From: Desmodus rotundus
Lineage: Eukaryota; Chordata; Mammalia; Chiroptera; Phyllostomidae
DNA: 64,000 nucleotides
Assembly: GCF_022682495.2 (NCBI RefSeq)
Contig: NC_071392.1
Location: forward strand, 53,531,459 to 53,595,458
Reading direction: 5' to 3'
Shown here: positions 45,529 to 57,744 of the stretch, one piece after another
Position numbering within the stretch: the first letter of the stretch is position 1
Layout of the letters: each line of letters opens with the position of its first letter
Translations under genes and position numbers: made by a program
Notes under the pieces: generated by a model
The model's input: the letters and a program-made list of their open reading frames with translations, nothing else
What the model was told of the DNA's origin: nothing
Database searches by the model: none

Positions 45529-46850
45529 TAAAAAATGATGTTCTTTGTCTCCCTGTCTTTGTTGTGTGATCTTCTATGATAGGAGATCTGTGAATTTCAG
45601 TTGTGCAGTCCCCTTTATCTCCTGACCTTGATGCTCTTTAGGTGCCCTTTATGCTGTTTATGTTGGTTCTCTGTATGTAATTGCGTTTTGATTGTTGATG
45701 AGTTGTTCTTTGGTGGGTCCTTCCCTCCAGCTGGTTGACTGAGTTTCACTCTGCTCACCACATCTTGTATGCTCTTGTCCAGGTGCTACCAGAACAAAAC
45801 CACAAAGCCCAGGGAACTAACCCACATCTGCAAAAATACCCACCCCACACACACTATCCCACTATCAACAGCAAATGAAACAGTATTAATAAGGGTATAA
45901 ATGATTACAACTATTATAAAAAAGGAGAGAGTATATAAGATGACCTACTGAAAGAAAAACAATTTTGAGAAGATAGAGGGAAGAGCACTAATAAGAACTG
46001 GGATTAGGAGCAGTGCAAAGAGAGAAAGTAAAATTACATCATGAATTGAATAAAAAAGGGAATGAAGAAGGCTGAATATGCACAAATGGTGGATAAGAAA
46101 TGAATATTAAAAAGCTATTCAGGAAAGAAGATATCGCAAATCATGGAGGAGACTGAAGTGGATTTCATCTCATTAGCCTGTAGTATTTACCACTGTTTTT
46201 TCTTTCTGGATCCACCTCTGGTGATGTCAGATGGGGAGTGGTCTGCCTGAGCATGATGGCTGCTGCCATATGGGGGATGACTCAGCACCGGGATCTTGGA
46301 GTCTACTCTCTCAGTTCTCTCCCCAAAGCTTCCACCCTCAATCTTTCCTCAGGTGTCTCTACTCCACTCTGCCCCTGCCTTCACCAGAGCCCAGGGTAAG
46401 TGGCTGCAAATGAAAATTTGTGCATTGGCCTTTTAAATAGTTCTTCACATCTCTAGCCATCGACCTCTCACAGAGAGCAACCCTGCTGCTTTTCACTGCT
46501 GGTTGTTATCTGTGTACTTTTGGGGCTCCAGTGCTCTAGGCTGGGGATCCCAGCTAAGCGTTTAGACCCCACTCTTCTCTGGGGGGTCCAACCAGCCACT
46601 TAATTATTCCTCCAGTGCTTCCACCTGTGGGCACCCAGCCAGCCTTCTAGAGTCTCTACCGTACTCCTTACTAATCAGGTTGTTGTGAAGCTGATTCCCC
46701 TGTCTGTCTGAGATTATAAAGTTTCTCTTTCCCTGTCGTTCAGTTGTTTGTTCAGGGTGATTTCTCCACAATTTAGTTGTATTTCCAGATTGGTACTTGG
46801 TGGAGGTTAGTGTTACTCCATTCAGTCCTCTGCCATCTTGTCTCAGATAG
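45529..46850 (-). mobile_element. L1 5' UTR, antisense (right segment)
   Basis: This continues the 43173-44862 L1 after the inserted copy: ORF1-proximal 5' UTR and then the terminal region, with the 5' end near 46845 (ctctgccatcttgtctcag). The overall layout resembles the 5' ends at 2480-2556 and 49260-49345. Confidence 0.65.
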
Positions 46851-49344
46851 GTTCTTAATCCCTTGCTTTCTCTATGCTCCTTCTGATTCTGTTTTGATGC
46901 CGATGTTGTGATGCTGCATGTTTTTCCTAAAATTCCTTAAACTATCCTTATTTTTAAAAATTTTCTTTTTGCTGCTCTGATTGGGTGTTTTCTACCATCT
47001 TGTTTTTTCAAATCACTGATTTAATCCTCTGCTTCATCCAGCTTACTTTTTATTCCTTATAGTGTATTCATTATTTCACATATTGTATTCTCCATTTCTG
47101 ACTGGTTCTTTTTTTTCCTTGGTCCGTTATAGTTGTCACTAAGTTCCTTGAGCATCCTCATAGTGATTTTTTGAACAATATATTTGATAAATTGCTTACC
47201 TCCTTTCTATTTAGCTCATGTTCTCTAGATTTCTCTTGTCTTTCATTTGGGGCATGTTTCTGTCTTCTCAATTTTTTTTTTTGCTGCCTTTTTGTGTTTG
47301 TTTCTGTGTATTAGGTAGATCTGCTGTGATTCCAGTCTTGGTAGGGTGGCCTTATGTAGTAGGTGTTCTTAGGACCCAGTATGCAGTCTCCTTGATCACC
47401 TGAGCTGTGTGCTCCAGAAATGTACCTTTTGTGGATTATTCCCTCTTGCAATTACATCTTGATTGTTTTGCCCCACTTTTGCGGTGGAGTATCAACCTCA
47501 TTCACAGTGTATGAACTGCTGCAGGTAGTGACCACTTGAAACAGAATTTGCCTCAGCAGGGTCTGTTGCCTACCGAGATTTCCCTTTGGATATGCAGTTT
47601 GTGATAAGAATTAGATACTACTCTGATGTTGTCTGAAGCCTGCCACTGGATGTGTTGGTTCTGTGGTCTCCTGGGGAGGACCAATGTCAGATGCTACCTG
47701 TGACTGGCCTTGGGCAACCTGTTTGGAGCTACAAAGTGATCTATAGTTTCTGTCTTCCTCTGCTGTGCCTGGGTGTGCATGGGAAGGACCAAGTTTGGCA
47801 CCAAAGCTGTCTTTTAATAGCATTGTGCCTAGGGCAGCTCAGCAAAAGTCCCAAGGCACCCTGAGATCCACCTGTGTCTTTTTCTGCCTGTCAGCTGTGT
47901 GTTAGACTCAGTCCCTGAAAGAGCCTCTGGAGGTATTTGAATTGCATGAGGTAAGTTCTCAGTGCATCACCAGGTAGGGGTGAATGGTGTTTACCAGACT
48001 GATACAGTTCGATACGAAACTCAGTTCCAGTGCTGAGTATGAGGCCATTTACAAATGTCCTAGGGTATACCAAATCTGGCTGCCACCTGCTAGGTGCATG
48101 TACACCTTTGTGTTGGGGTGAAGTCTCAGGGAGTCATCAGAGTGAGGCCAGCAGTGTTTGTCAGGTATAAATAGACAAAGATTTGTTTGTGTGAATGGAG
48201 GGCTCTGCGCCACTGGAGGATGAGAGGGAAAAATGTCCCCCATCCTAGAGTCAAACAATTCAGTCTGTCCAAGATTCTTCCAGGAGCACTATCTTACTAG
48301 GTTTGGACTGCCTAGAGTCTGGAGTATAGGGCTAGTGTATATTTCATGGAGGGGAGGTGCCAGTCTGGCTTTGGGGAAGGTGTGGTAAGTGGCCTCCTCC
48401 CCAGTGCCACATAACTCAGTCTGTTCCAATTTTGCCCAGCTTTTGTCAGGGTGGAGGCACAAGTAGTCAGGAGGGTGTGACCACCAGGAGCCTGCAGAGT
48501 GAGGCTAACATATCTCCCATGATGGGGACACATCAAGTCAGGTTCATGGGAAAGTGAGGGGAATGACTTCCACTCCACACAACTTAGTAATTGACACCCC
48601 CTGAGTGTGCCCATATCTCTACACCCCTGCCCAGGCAGATGAGTCATCATCAGGGTTTCAGCTCTGCAGGATGGTGCTACAGGGAGTCCAGAGGGTAGGG
48701 CTATTGCATTCCTCCAGACTGATGCTGTATAATGGGTAGTTCTCTATCCAAGAAAAGATGGAATTTGCAATGTGAGAAAGTGAATAAGAGTTCGTGGTAG
48801 TTGTTTCTTCAGCTCCCTCCCCAGAGCCACAGAACCCAGTCTCTCCTCATAAGACTTTAGTCCACTCAGCCATCCCTCCACCATAGCCCAGGGTGAGTGG
48901 TTGCCGAGAAGATTTTGTGTGTTGGCCCTCTAAGAGTGTTCCTGTGTTTTTAGGAGATTAATGTTTTTCCATTATGGAAAGAAACACTGCTGATTTTCAC
49001 AGCCTGTTATGTTGGTGCCTCTTTCCACTCTGGTGCTCTGTGATGGGGAGGCTGATGTGGGGTTGAGACCACATACACATCAGGGGGATCCCCCTACAGC
49101 TCAGATATCCCTCTAGAACCTCAACCACCACACTTGGGAGAGGGTCCAGAACTTTTTGCAACTCTGCCCTACTTACCAGTCTCAATGTGGCTTGTTCTGT
49201 AAATCCCTGGTTATAAGATTTCTCTTCAGGTAGTCTTTAGTTGGCTATTTGGGTTCATTGCTCTGTAATTTGGTTGTAATTCCAATTTGGTCCTAGGAGG
49301 AGGTGAGTGCAGCTTCCACCTATGTTGCCACCAGGTTGGATCTT
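46851..49344 (-). mobile_element. L1/HAL1 5' half, antisense, cut off in ORF1
   Basis: In reverse, a 5' end near 49340 (ggtggcaacataggtggaag) is followed by a long 5' UTR (about 47300-49340) and the N-terminal part of ORF1 (about 46870-47280; the text parallels 720-1140). Homology ends where the neighbouring L1 5' end begins. It therefore sits head-to-tail with the element ending at 46850. The many 60-110-codon frames within it are chance frames. Confidence 0.6.
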
Positions 49345-50215
49345 CTTCATAGCAATCATCTTTTTAAAAATAAATTTTTTATTGTTGTTCATGTACAGTT
49401 TTCTGTCTCCCCCTTCCCAACCCTCCCGACCTCCCTCCCGTTTCCAGTCCCCCCATTATTGTCCATATGTCCTTTATAATTATTCCTGCAAACCCTTCAC
49501 CCTTTTCCCCTGAAATTCCCTCCCCTCTCCCTTCTGGTCACTGTCACCCTGTTCTCAATTTCAATGTCTTTGGTTATATTTTGCTTGCTCATTTGTTTTG
49601 TTGATTGGGTTCCTGTTAAAAGTGAGATCATATGGTATTTGTCCCTCACTGCCTGACTTGTTTCACTTAGCATAATGCTTTCCAGTTCCATCCATGCTGT
49701 CGCAAAGGGTAGGAGCTCCTTCCTTCTTTCTGCTTCATAAAATTCCATTGTGTAAATGTACCATACTATTTTGATCCATTTACATACTGATGGGCACTTA
49801 GGTTGCCCATCACTTGGCTATTGTAAATTGTGCTGCTATGAACATTGGGGTGCATAGGTTCTTTTGGATTGGTGTTTCAGGGTTCTTAGGATATAATCCT
49901 AGCAGTGGAATTGCCGGGTCGAAAGGCAGTTCCAATTTTACTTTTCTGAGGAAATTCCATACTGTTTTCCATAGTGGTTGTACCAGTCTGCAATCCTACC
50001 AACAGTGCACCAGGGTTCCCTTTTCTCCACAACCTCTCCAACACTTGTTGTTTGTTACTTGGTTTATGATGGTCATTCTGACAGTTGTGAGGAGGTATCT
50101 CACTGTGGTTTTAATTTGCATCTCTCTGATAGCTAGCAATACTGAGCATCTTTTCATATGTCTCTGGACCCTTTTATGTCCTCCTTGGAGAAGTGTCTGT
50201 TCAAGTCCTTTGGAG

Positions 50216-50554
50216 TCATGTGAGTTCTTTATATATTTTGGAGATTAAACCCTTGGCTGAGGTATCATTGGCAAATATGTTTTCCCATACTGTTGGTTCT
50301 CTTTGTAGTGTAATACTGTTTTCTTTAGCCATGCAGAAGCTTTTTATTTTGATGAGATCCCATTTGTTTATTCTTTCCTTTATGTCCCTTGCTCTAGGGG
50401 ACATATCAGTGAAAATATTACTGCGTGAAATATCTGAGATTTTCCTGCCTATGTTCTCCTGTAGGATTTTTATGGTGCCACACCTCATATTTAAGTCTTT
50501 TACCCACCTTGAATTTATTTTTGTGTATGGTGTAAGTTGGTGATTAAGTTTCAT
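50216..50554 (-). pseudogene. L1 ORF2 post-RT fragment
   Basis: A 112-codon piece with [17 protein letters not shown] and [16 protein letters not shown], which are conserved ORF2 segments between the RT and the cysteine-rich C-terminus. It belongs to the 49363-52508 element. Confidence 0.8.
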
Positions 50555-51203
50555 AGTTTAGCACATAGCTGTCCAGCTCTCCCAATGCCATTTGTTGAAG
50601 AGTCTATTTTTACTCCATTTTATGCTGCTGCTCCCTTTGTCGAAAATTAATTGACCATAGAAAGTTAGGTTTATTTCTGGACTCTCTGTTCTGTTCCATT
50701 GGTCTGTCTGTTTTTATGCTAGTACCAGACTGTTTTGATTACAGTGGCCTTGTAATACAGTTTGGTATCAGGTATTGTGATCCCTCCTACTTTGTTCTTC
50801 TTTCTCAAAATTGCAGTAGCTATTTGGGGTCATTCATACTTCCTTATAAATTTCTTATATGGAAGTATATAAGTATATTAGCTGCTTGTTCTATATCTGT
50901 GAAATATGCCATTGGTACTTGAATAGGGATTGCACTGAATCTATAAATTGCTTTGGGTAGTATAGACATTTTGATGATGTTAATTTCTCAGATCCATGAA
51001 CACGGTAGATGTTTCCATTTGTTTCTGTGTTCCTTGATTTCTTTCTTCAGTGCTGTATAGTTTTCTGAGTACAGGTCTTTTACCTCCTTGGTTAAATTTA
51101 TTCCTAGGTACTTGATTTTTCTTGTTGCTGTATCAAATGGGATTTTTTTCCTGATTTCTGCTTCTGATGTTTCATTGTTGGTATACAAAAATGCCTTTAG
51201 TTT

Positions 51204-51398
51204 CTAAATTTTGAGTTTGTATTCCGCTGTTTTGCCAAATTCATTTATTAGGTCCAGTAGTTTTTTGGTGGAGTCTATAGGATTTTCCATGTACACTATC
51301 ATGTCATCTGCAAACAGTGACAGTTTCATTTCCTCCTTTCCAATTTGGATGCCTTTTATTTCCTTTTCTGGTGTGATTGCTGTGGCTAAAACTTCCAA
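51204..51398 (-). pseudogene. L1 ORF2 RT fragment with FADD active-site motif
   Basis: A 64-codon piece carrying FADD at residues 29-32, the two catalytic aspartates of the non-LTR reverse transcriptase. It is downstream of and out of frame with the piece at 51467-51805. Confidence 0.85.
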
Positions 51399-51466
51399 TA
51401 CTATGTTGAATAGAAGTGGTGAAAGTGGACAACCTTGTCTCGTTCCTGATCTTAGTGGGAAAGATT

Positions 51467-51805
51467 TTAGTTTTTCCCATTGAGTATGGTGTTGGCTGTA
51501 GGTCTCTCATATATGGCCTTTATTATGTTGAGGAATGCTCCGCCTATTCCCACTTTGCTGATTGTTTTTATCATAAATGGGTACTGTACCTTATCAAATG
51601 CTTTTCCCGCATCTATTGATATGATCATGTAATTTTTGTGTTTTGTTTTGTTTATGTGGTATATTACATATATTGATTTGTGAATATTGTACCTTCCTTC
51701 CATCCCTGGGATGAATCCCACTTGGTCATGTTGTGTGATCTTTTTAATGTATTGCTGGATGCAGTTTGCCAATATTTTGTTGAGGATTTTTGCATCTATG
51801 TTCAT
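51467..51805 (-). pseudogene. L1 ORF2 RT fragment with motif A
   Basis: A 112-codon piece with [17 protein letters not shown] and [12 protein letters not shown] (motif A; the usual glutamate of DAEKAFD is glycine here). A frameshift near 51467 separates it from the FADD piece. Confidence 0.85.
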
Positions 51806-51955
51806 CAGAGATATTGGCCTGAAGTTTTCTTTCTTTGTTAGTCTTTATCTGGTTTTGGGATTAGGATGATGTTGGCTTCATAAAAAGAATTTTGGAGTCT
51901 TCCATCTTCTAGGATTTTTTGAAATAATCTGTGGAAGATGGGGGTTAGCTCTCCC

Positions 51956-52486
51956 TTAAATGCTCTGTAGAAATTGTCCTGTGAAACTGTCTGGTCCAGG
52001 GCTTTTGTGTGTCAGAAGCTTTTTAATTACTGTTTCAATTTCATCAGGTGTTATTGTTCTGTTCAGGCTTTCTTCTGCTTCTTCATTCAGTTTGGGAAGG
52101 TTATATTTTTCTAGAAATTTGTCCATTTCACCTAGGTTTTCACATGTCTTGGCATATAGTTGTTCATAGTAATTTCTTACAATCCTTTGTATTTCTGTGG
52201 TATCATTTGTAGTATCTCCTCTTTCATTTCTGATTGTGTTTATTTGGGTCCTCTCTCTTTTTTTGTTGGTGAGCCTGCTTAAAGGCTTGTCAAGTTTGTT
52301 TATCTTTTCAAAGAACCAGCTCCTGGATTCATTGATCCTTAGGATTGTGCTTTTAGTCTCTATGTCATTTAACTCTGCTCTGATCTTGGTTATTTCCTTC
52401 TTTGTACTTGCTCTGGGTTGTCTTTGTTGTTGTTCCTCGAATTCCTGTAGGGATAGGGTTAGGTTGTTTATTTGAAATGTTTTCAT
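51956..52486 (-). pseudogene. L1 ORF2 pre-RT/RT N-terminal fragment
   Basis: A 176-codon piece is the longest surviving ORF2 frame in the window. It contains TKIRAELNDIETKSTILRIN, then KINKLDKPLSRL, NYYEQLYAKTCENL and HKSPGPDSFTGQF, covering the Z/pre-RT region and the start of the RT. The 5' truncation of the element removes the endonuclease upstream, so no functional ORF2p is possible. Confidence 0.88.
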
Positions 52487-52526
52487 ATTTTTAGGTAAGC
52501 CTTTATTGCTTCATAGCGATCATCTT

Positions 52527-54574
52527 GAGGATGGAGATGAGACAGTGAATAATTTTGATCCTGACCTCAGGAAACTGCTCAATTAGCATGAGAACAACAG
52601 AAAGACTGGAATAAATAACTCTTCACAGGCCACCATTACACTTGGTTTGTAAGCAGTGAGAAGCCACTTTCCATTTAATTACAGATTTTATCAGAATCAT
52701 TAAACTTTAGCTTTACCAGCTTTGAGGACTTTATTAAACTTTAATGATGCAGATTGTCTAGAGAACAAAAGATTGTATGAGGTGCTTGAGGATTATTCTT
52801 GAGAGGTTATAGGTTGTTGTTTCCCATGTCACACTGACACTTTCTCTTTAACACAATGAGTGTAAAGTGGTGACATCTGTTTTTTTGTTACTGTACTGTG
52901 AATACATTCTGGGGCAGGCAGTGGTTTAGTGCAGCCTGTAACTTGTAAGGAATTTCATATGGAGAGAATTGTACTTTGTGGTTCTGAAATTAGGGAAAAG
53001 AGGAAGTCACTTTTATTACTGTGGCAAAAGAACCCCCTCTTCCCTAGATCCCTCTTTCTTTTTCTAATTTGTAATCATTTCCTGACTGACGTTCGTGTTG
53101 CATGCTTTTTCATCAGTTCCCCATGCCTAAATCAGTTAATGGCTGGGCTGCACTCAGTGAGTCTGGAGCCTAGACCCTGCACCTGGGCTCACAATGCTAA
53201 TCGAGCACACAGGGCCTGGTGCTGGCCTGCAAGACCAGATGGAACTATTCAACCTTGGGTTCATCCATCATGATTACCATGTGCTTGGGGTTTGTTTGCT
53301 TGCTCTTGTCATTTTCTTTGTCAGCATGACAAAGATCAAAGTGCAAGGATGATACAAAAATGAGAACCTAAAACTTTGCCCCAACAGAGGCTACTATCTG
53401 GGCAATGTCTTCCATCACACTTTCCCCAAAGGCATGGAAGGGAAAGGGTAAATTATGTTTAAGTGTAGCCTTTCTCATAGAACCACTTCCAACCATCCCC
53501 CTCATTGTGTTTCCTGAACCCATCATAGCTGTATTAATCAATTGGTTCAGGGATTTGAGATTTATTAAACTAATCACAGGATTTTGGGAATAGTGAATTC
53601 TGTATATATGAAGCTGTGGCTGTGATCGCAGATTTTGTACTGGGCTGAGTGTATATATATTATTCCGTATTTAGGTTATGAGATGGTTCTGGCCATTCTC
53701 TTTAAGAGTCAGATGAATTATCTCTACTTTGTTGTGAGCAGCAGAGAATCTACCTCCAGAATGCATTTTGTTTCAAACAATATTGACAAATAAGGTTTGT
53801 AATGGTTCCATAAGTAGTTTTTGGAAGTAATTGTACAGGTGATAATTACTTGGGGCTTATGTTACAGATTAAAAAAGATACCTTGTAGTATTGCTGAATT
53901 TGCTTTTGTCATGCTATAGTTTCTCCTTCACAATGAATATCTGTGGTTTAAATAAAAAGAGATGAATTGGGTGTGTGGCCACTAGTTAGGGAATAACTAG
54001 GTATCGACTAGGAGGAATAATTCTTTTACAAAATAGTGTTTAGGTAACCCAAAGGTCTTTATTTAGGCAGCAAAATTTATATGATTGTCCTCTGGATTGA
54101 TGTTATCTCCAAGACAGTGCATCGTATAGAATAGCCCTGAAAGTTGAGGTTGCATGATCAGCCTCTGTTCAATGACATTGTAAATGCTTGATCTTTTCTT
54201 TATCAAGACAATCATGTATTATAATAACAGATAACAATTCTTCTATGGATTTCCAGAAATCCATAGTCCATGTGATCACTGTCATTTCTTTCTGAAAACA
54301 GATATCTATAGATTAATTTATATCTATGTAGATATATGTTTACACACATACACAGCTGACATTAACTGAGAATGAGAAGCTAAAGTGTAGATGCTTCCCA
54401 GAAGTCTGTCACCTTTAATAAGCTGCCACATTAGTGTTTGTGTGCATACACATACATCTTCAGTACTGTCACCTGTACTATATTTCAATTGTTCTGCTGT
54501 CTTTCCCAGAAAATATTGGCATGTTTTGGAAATACTCAGAATGCCCCAATGACAGTAACTCTTAACACTAGGAA
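52527..54574. other. Unassigned sequence
   Basis: Two kilobases without a nameable repeat. Opposed frames at 53368-53593 and a 114-codon frame at 52929-53273 show no family features. If a host regulatory element exists in this window, this stretch is one of the longer candidates. Confidence 0.45.
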
Positions 54575-54698
54575 GTGGAGCAGCACTGCCCTGGGACTCA
54601 GACAAGTCAGGTTTGCTCTTCCTGGTAGACTGTCGTTGAACTTGATGCTTAAGTTCTCTGAGACTTTTGTTCCTCCCCTGTAAAATGGTGATGATAGG
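54575..54698 (+). repeat. Left half of a MIR SINE split by nested insertions
   Basis: 'ggactcagacaagtcagg' to 'cccctgtaaaatggtgatgata' is MIR up to the middle of its core. The continuation, 'aataaagaatttttaagatgattaaattaaaagatataatg', appears 5.2 kb away at 59874. Confidence 0.65.
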
Positions 54699-55525
54699 GA
54701 ATCTGGTCAAGATAGCAGCATAGGTTAACCTGACTGATATCCTTGCACAACCATACCAAAATTACAACTAAACTATAGAACAACCATCATACAGAACTGT
54801 CAGAAATTGAACTGAATGGAAGTACTACAAGTGCAGAAGTAAAGAAGAAACTTTATGTCATGATTGGTAGGGGCAGAGACATGGAATGAGCTGGTCCCAT
54901 CCCCACAAATGGCAATGAAAATTGGGAGGAATATCTAAGGAGCTAAGGATCCTAGCCCCACAACAGTGCCTCCCCCTGCCCCCCAGCCCAGAGTTCCAGT
55001 GCCAGAAAGAGAAGTCACCATAATTTCTGGCTCTGAAAATCAGCAGGGATTGAGGCTGTGGAAGACAGAAACTGCTGGAATCCCTGGCGGTTCCTCCTAA
55101 AGGGCCCATGCACAGACTTACTTGGATTCACTCCTTCTGAGCTCCAGCATAGGAATAGCAGGTTGAAAGGCATCAGAGACATATGGGGAGGAACTGAATT
55201 GTCTGGCATCAGGGTGACAGCTGAGGGGCAACTTTATCCCAGACAGAAGTGCTGGCAGAAGCAATTGTTCCTTTTTTTGATCCCTATGCCCCACAGAGCT
55301 ACAGAGCCAGCAGGTGGGTGCCATATCTGAGACTCCATTAACCTGGCTCACACTGTTTGCCCCACCCTGGTGATTTCCTAAGGTTCTGCCATACCCTGCT
55401 TTAGGGCTAACCCAAGCTGTTTCCAGTGGCTTATCCATATGATGGCTTGTCTTGGCTCATGCTTCAGATTTTCCTCAATTATTTCAAACAAGCGTCATCT
55501 GGCTTCAGTGAAACCCATACCTCTC

Positions 55526-55792
55526 GCTTGCATGCTTGTTTGTTTTGTTGTAACCAGAGATATTGAAATAAAGAACAAACTGACAGTAACCACAGAGGAG
55601 GGGAGAGGGAGATAATGGGGGAAAGAATGGGAAGGGTCAACAAGGAGCATGTATAAAGTACTCATAACAAAGCCAAAGGAGGTAGGACTGAGAGTAGGAA
55701 GTGGGGGGGGGAGGGCAAGTGGTGGCAGGAAAATGGAGACAACTGTACTTGAAGAACAATAAAAGAAAAGAAAAATGTAAAGTAAAATAAAA
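55526..55792 (+). mobile_element. Young L1 3' end nested in HAL1 copy D, exact 16-bp TSD
   Basis: It begins in non-homologous text and then 'aaccagagatattgaaataaagaac' (about 55551), runs through the polypurine 3' UTR, and ends 'caactgtacttgaagaacaataaaag' plus an A-rich tail. The duplication gaaacccatacctctc is exact at 55510-55525 and 55793-55808. Bases 55526-55550 (gcttgcatgcttgtttgttttgttg) look like a short inverted L1 piece (its complement occurs in L1 just upstream), which suggests a tiny 5' inversion. Confidence 0.9.
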
Positions 55793-56194
55793 GAAACCCA
55801 TACCTCTCTCTAGGTTGCCCCAAGCCTAGCACTAGCAGCATCTGGCCTTGGTTCACAGCTTGGCCTCACATGGGCATGTCCAAGCCCAGCACAAGTAGCA
55901 GTCATCTGCAGATCATTTTGGAGCTTATGCTGTGTGACCCCATAGAGAACACAGATGGTACCTCACTTAGGATGTGGCAACAGCAATCAAGGCTCAACTA
56001 CAATAGGGGGCTGTACAGAATCCAAACAGTGGGCACATCTTGAGTGTCCAGCTTGGGTAATAGGGGAGGTTGTACCTCTGCACCCTACAAGATACCCACT
56101 ACGTTAAGCTACTCTACCAAGCCAGGGAGACATAGCAGCTCTGCTTAATACATACAGACACAGGGAGGCTGCCAAAATGAGGAGACAAAGAAAC

Positions 56195-57048
56195 ATGGCC
56201 CAAATGAAAGAACGAATCAAAACTCCAGAGAAAGAACTGAACATAATGGATACAAGCAACCTACTAGATGCACAGTTTAAAACTGGTTATAAGGATTATC
56301 AGTGAACATAGTGATAATTCAACAGCATAAAAATGGTGTGGAAACCATAAAAAATAACCAGTCAGAAAAGAAGGATATACTAATTAAAGTAAAGAACAAA
56401 TTTACAGGGAATCAAGAGTAGAGTGGATGAAGCTGAGAATCAAGTCAGCAATTTGGAATAGAAGAAAGCAAAAAATACCCAATCAGAACATCAAGAAGAA
56501 AAAGGAGACCAAAAAAATGAGGCTAGTACAAGGAGTTTCTGGGACAACTTCAAGCATAGCAACATTAACATTATATGGGTTGTGGAAGAAGAGAGAAAGC
56601 AAGAAATTAGAAACTTATCTGAAAAAATAATGACAGAAAACTTCCCTAACTTGGTGAAAAAAATAGTCATACAAGTCCAGGAAGCACAAAGAGTCCCAAA
56701 CAATAGCACCCCAAAGAGGCCCACACTAAGACACAACATAATTACAATGCCAAAGGTTAAAGACAAAGAGAGAATCTTTAAAGCAGCAAGATGAGCAGTT
56801 AGTTACGTACAAGAAATCCCCCGTAACTGTCAGCTGATTTCTCAAAAGAAACTTTGAAGGCTAGAAGGGATTGGCAAGAAATATTCAAAGTGATAAAAAG
56901 CAAGGACCTACAACCAAGATTACTCTACCCAGCAAAGCTATCATTTAGAATTAAAAAATAGATAAAGAGTTTCCCAGATAAGAAAAAGCTAAAGGAGTTC
57001 ATCATCACCAAACCAGTATTATATAAAATGTTAAAGGGTCTTCTTTAA
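56195..57048 (+). pseudogene. HAL1 copy D ORF1 relic
   Basis: The start region (MAQMKERIKTPEKEL from ATG 56195) parallels copies A and B (MAQMTEH...). A stop soon follows after the LLDAQFK motif. Later frame pieces keep NLSEKIMTENFPNL and QVQEAQRVPNNSTPKRP (about 56610-56720), then KDKERIFKAA (about 56760-56790), corresponding to the RRM and start of the C-terminal domain. The end parallels copy B (KPVLYKMLKG, stop at 57046-57048). Multiple stops and frameshifts make it non-coding. Confidence 0.8.
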
Positions 57049-57419
57049 GAAGAAGATCCAAAATATGAACAATAAAATAGGAACAAATATTTTTCTACCA
57101 ACAATTGAATTTAAAAACAAAATAAACAAGCGGAACAGAAACAGAATTATAGATACAGAGAACATTTTGATGGTTGTCAGATGGGAGGGAGGTCATGTGG
57201 ATAGATTAAAAAAAAAGGTTAAGGGATTAAGAAGTACAAATTGGTAGTTACATAATAGTCATGGGGATGTAAAACACAGCATAGGAAATATAGTAGCCAA
57301 AGAACACATATACATGACTCATGGACATGGACAATTATGTGGAGATTGCCCAAGGGAGTTGGGGTGAACTGGGTGGAGGGGTGAAAATTGGGACACCTGT
57401 AATAGCATAATCAATAAAA

Positions 57420-57720
57420 AATGATGATCTCACCCTTAAGGGGAACCTAATCAACAAAACAAACAAGCAAGCAAAATATAACGAGAACATTGAAATTAAG
57501 AACACTCTGACAGCAACCAGAGGGAAGGTGGGAGGGGATAATGAGGGGAAAAGGGGGAAGGGTTTTCAGGAATACCTATAAAGGACACAAGGACAAAAGC
57601 AAGGTGGGGGTGTGGAATCAGGGAAGGGAGGTGGGAATGGCTGGGGTGGGGGGAGTGGTGAGGTGTAAGTGCAGACAACTGTACTTGAACAACAATAAAA
57701 TAATTTAAAAAATAAAATAA
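57420..57720 (+). mobile_element. Young L1 3' end, sense, inserted at the HAL1 D tail
   Basis: 'gatctcacccttaaggggaacctaatcaac' begins the L1 text, followed by a polypurine 3' UTR (57520-57670), 'caactgtacttgaacaacaataaaa' and an A-rich tail. TGATGAT at 57422-57428 and 57724-57730 is the probable short TSD. Confidence 0.85.
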
Positions 57721-57744
57721 AACTGATGATAATAAAGGATTTTT

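Larger units (their letters stand above)
49363..52508 (-). mobile_element. 5'-truncated young L1, antisense, 18-bp TSD
   Basis: About 3.1 kb: T-rich head (49366-49385), 3' UTR (49386-49560), then ORF2 in reverse through the RT domain to 52508. An 18-bp duplication with one mismatch (cttcatagcaatcatctt at 49345-49362; cttcatagcgatcatctt at 52509-52526) flanks it. It abuts the 5' end of the older element to its left. ORF2 survives as several long but frameshifted pieces. Confidence 0.9.
54699..57416 (+). mobile_element. HAL1 copy D, sense, with L1 inserted in its 5' UTR
   Basis: The 5' end is near 54699 (ggaatctggtcaagatagcag), followed by a long 5' UTR (to about 56190), an ORF1 relic (56195-57048), and a 3' UTR (57049-57400) ending in 'ataatcaataaaaa'. 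There is no ORF2, so this is a HAL1, older than copies A and B and similar to the copy at the left edge. Tgatgat-type sequence on both sides (54689-54696 and 57422-57428) is a likely TSD. A young L1 3' end sits at 55526-55792. Confidence 0.8.

Noticed and set aside
47611..48650. Several 60-112-codon frames suggesting a GC-richer gene
   Set aside because: They lie within an L1/HAL1 5' UTR in antisense, occur on both strands and have no conserved protein motif.
52929..53593. 114-codon forward frame and opposed 62- and 69-codon frames as possible exons
   Set aside because: No recognisable domain and no convincing splice-site arrangement; left as unassigned sequence.
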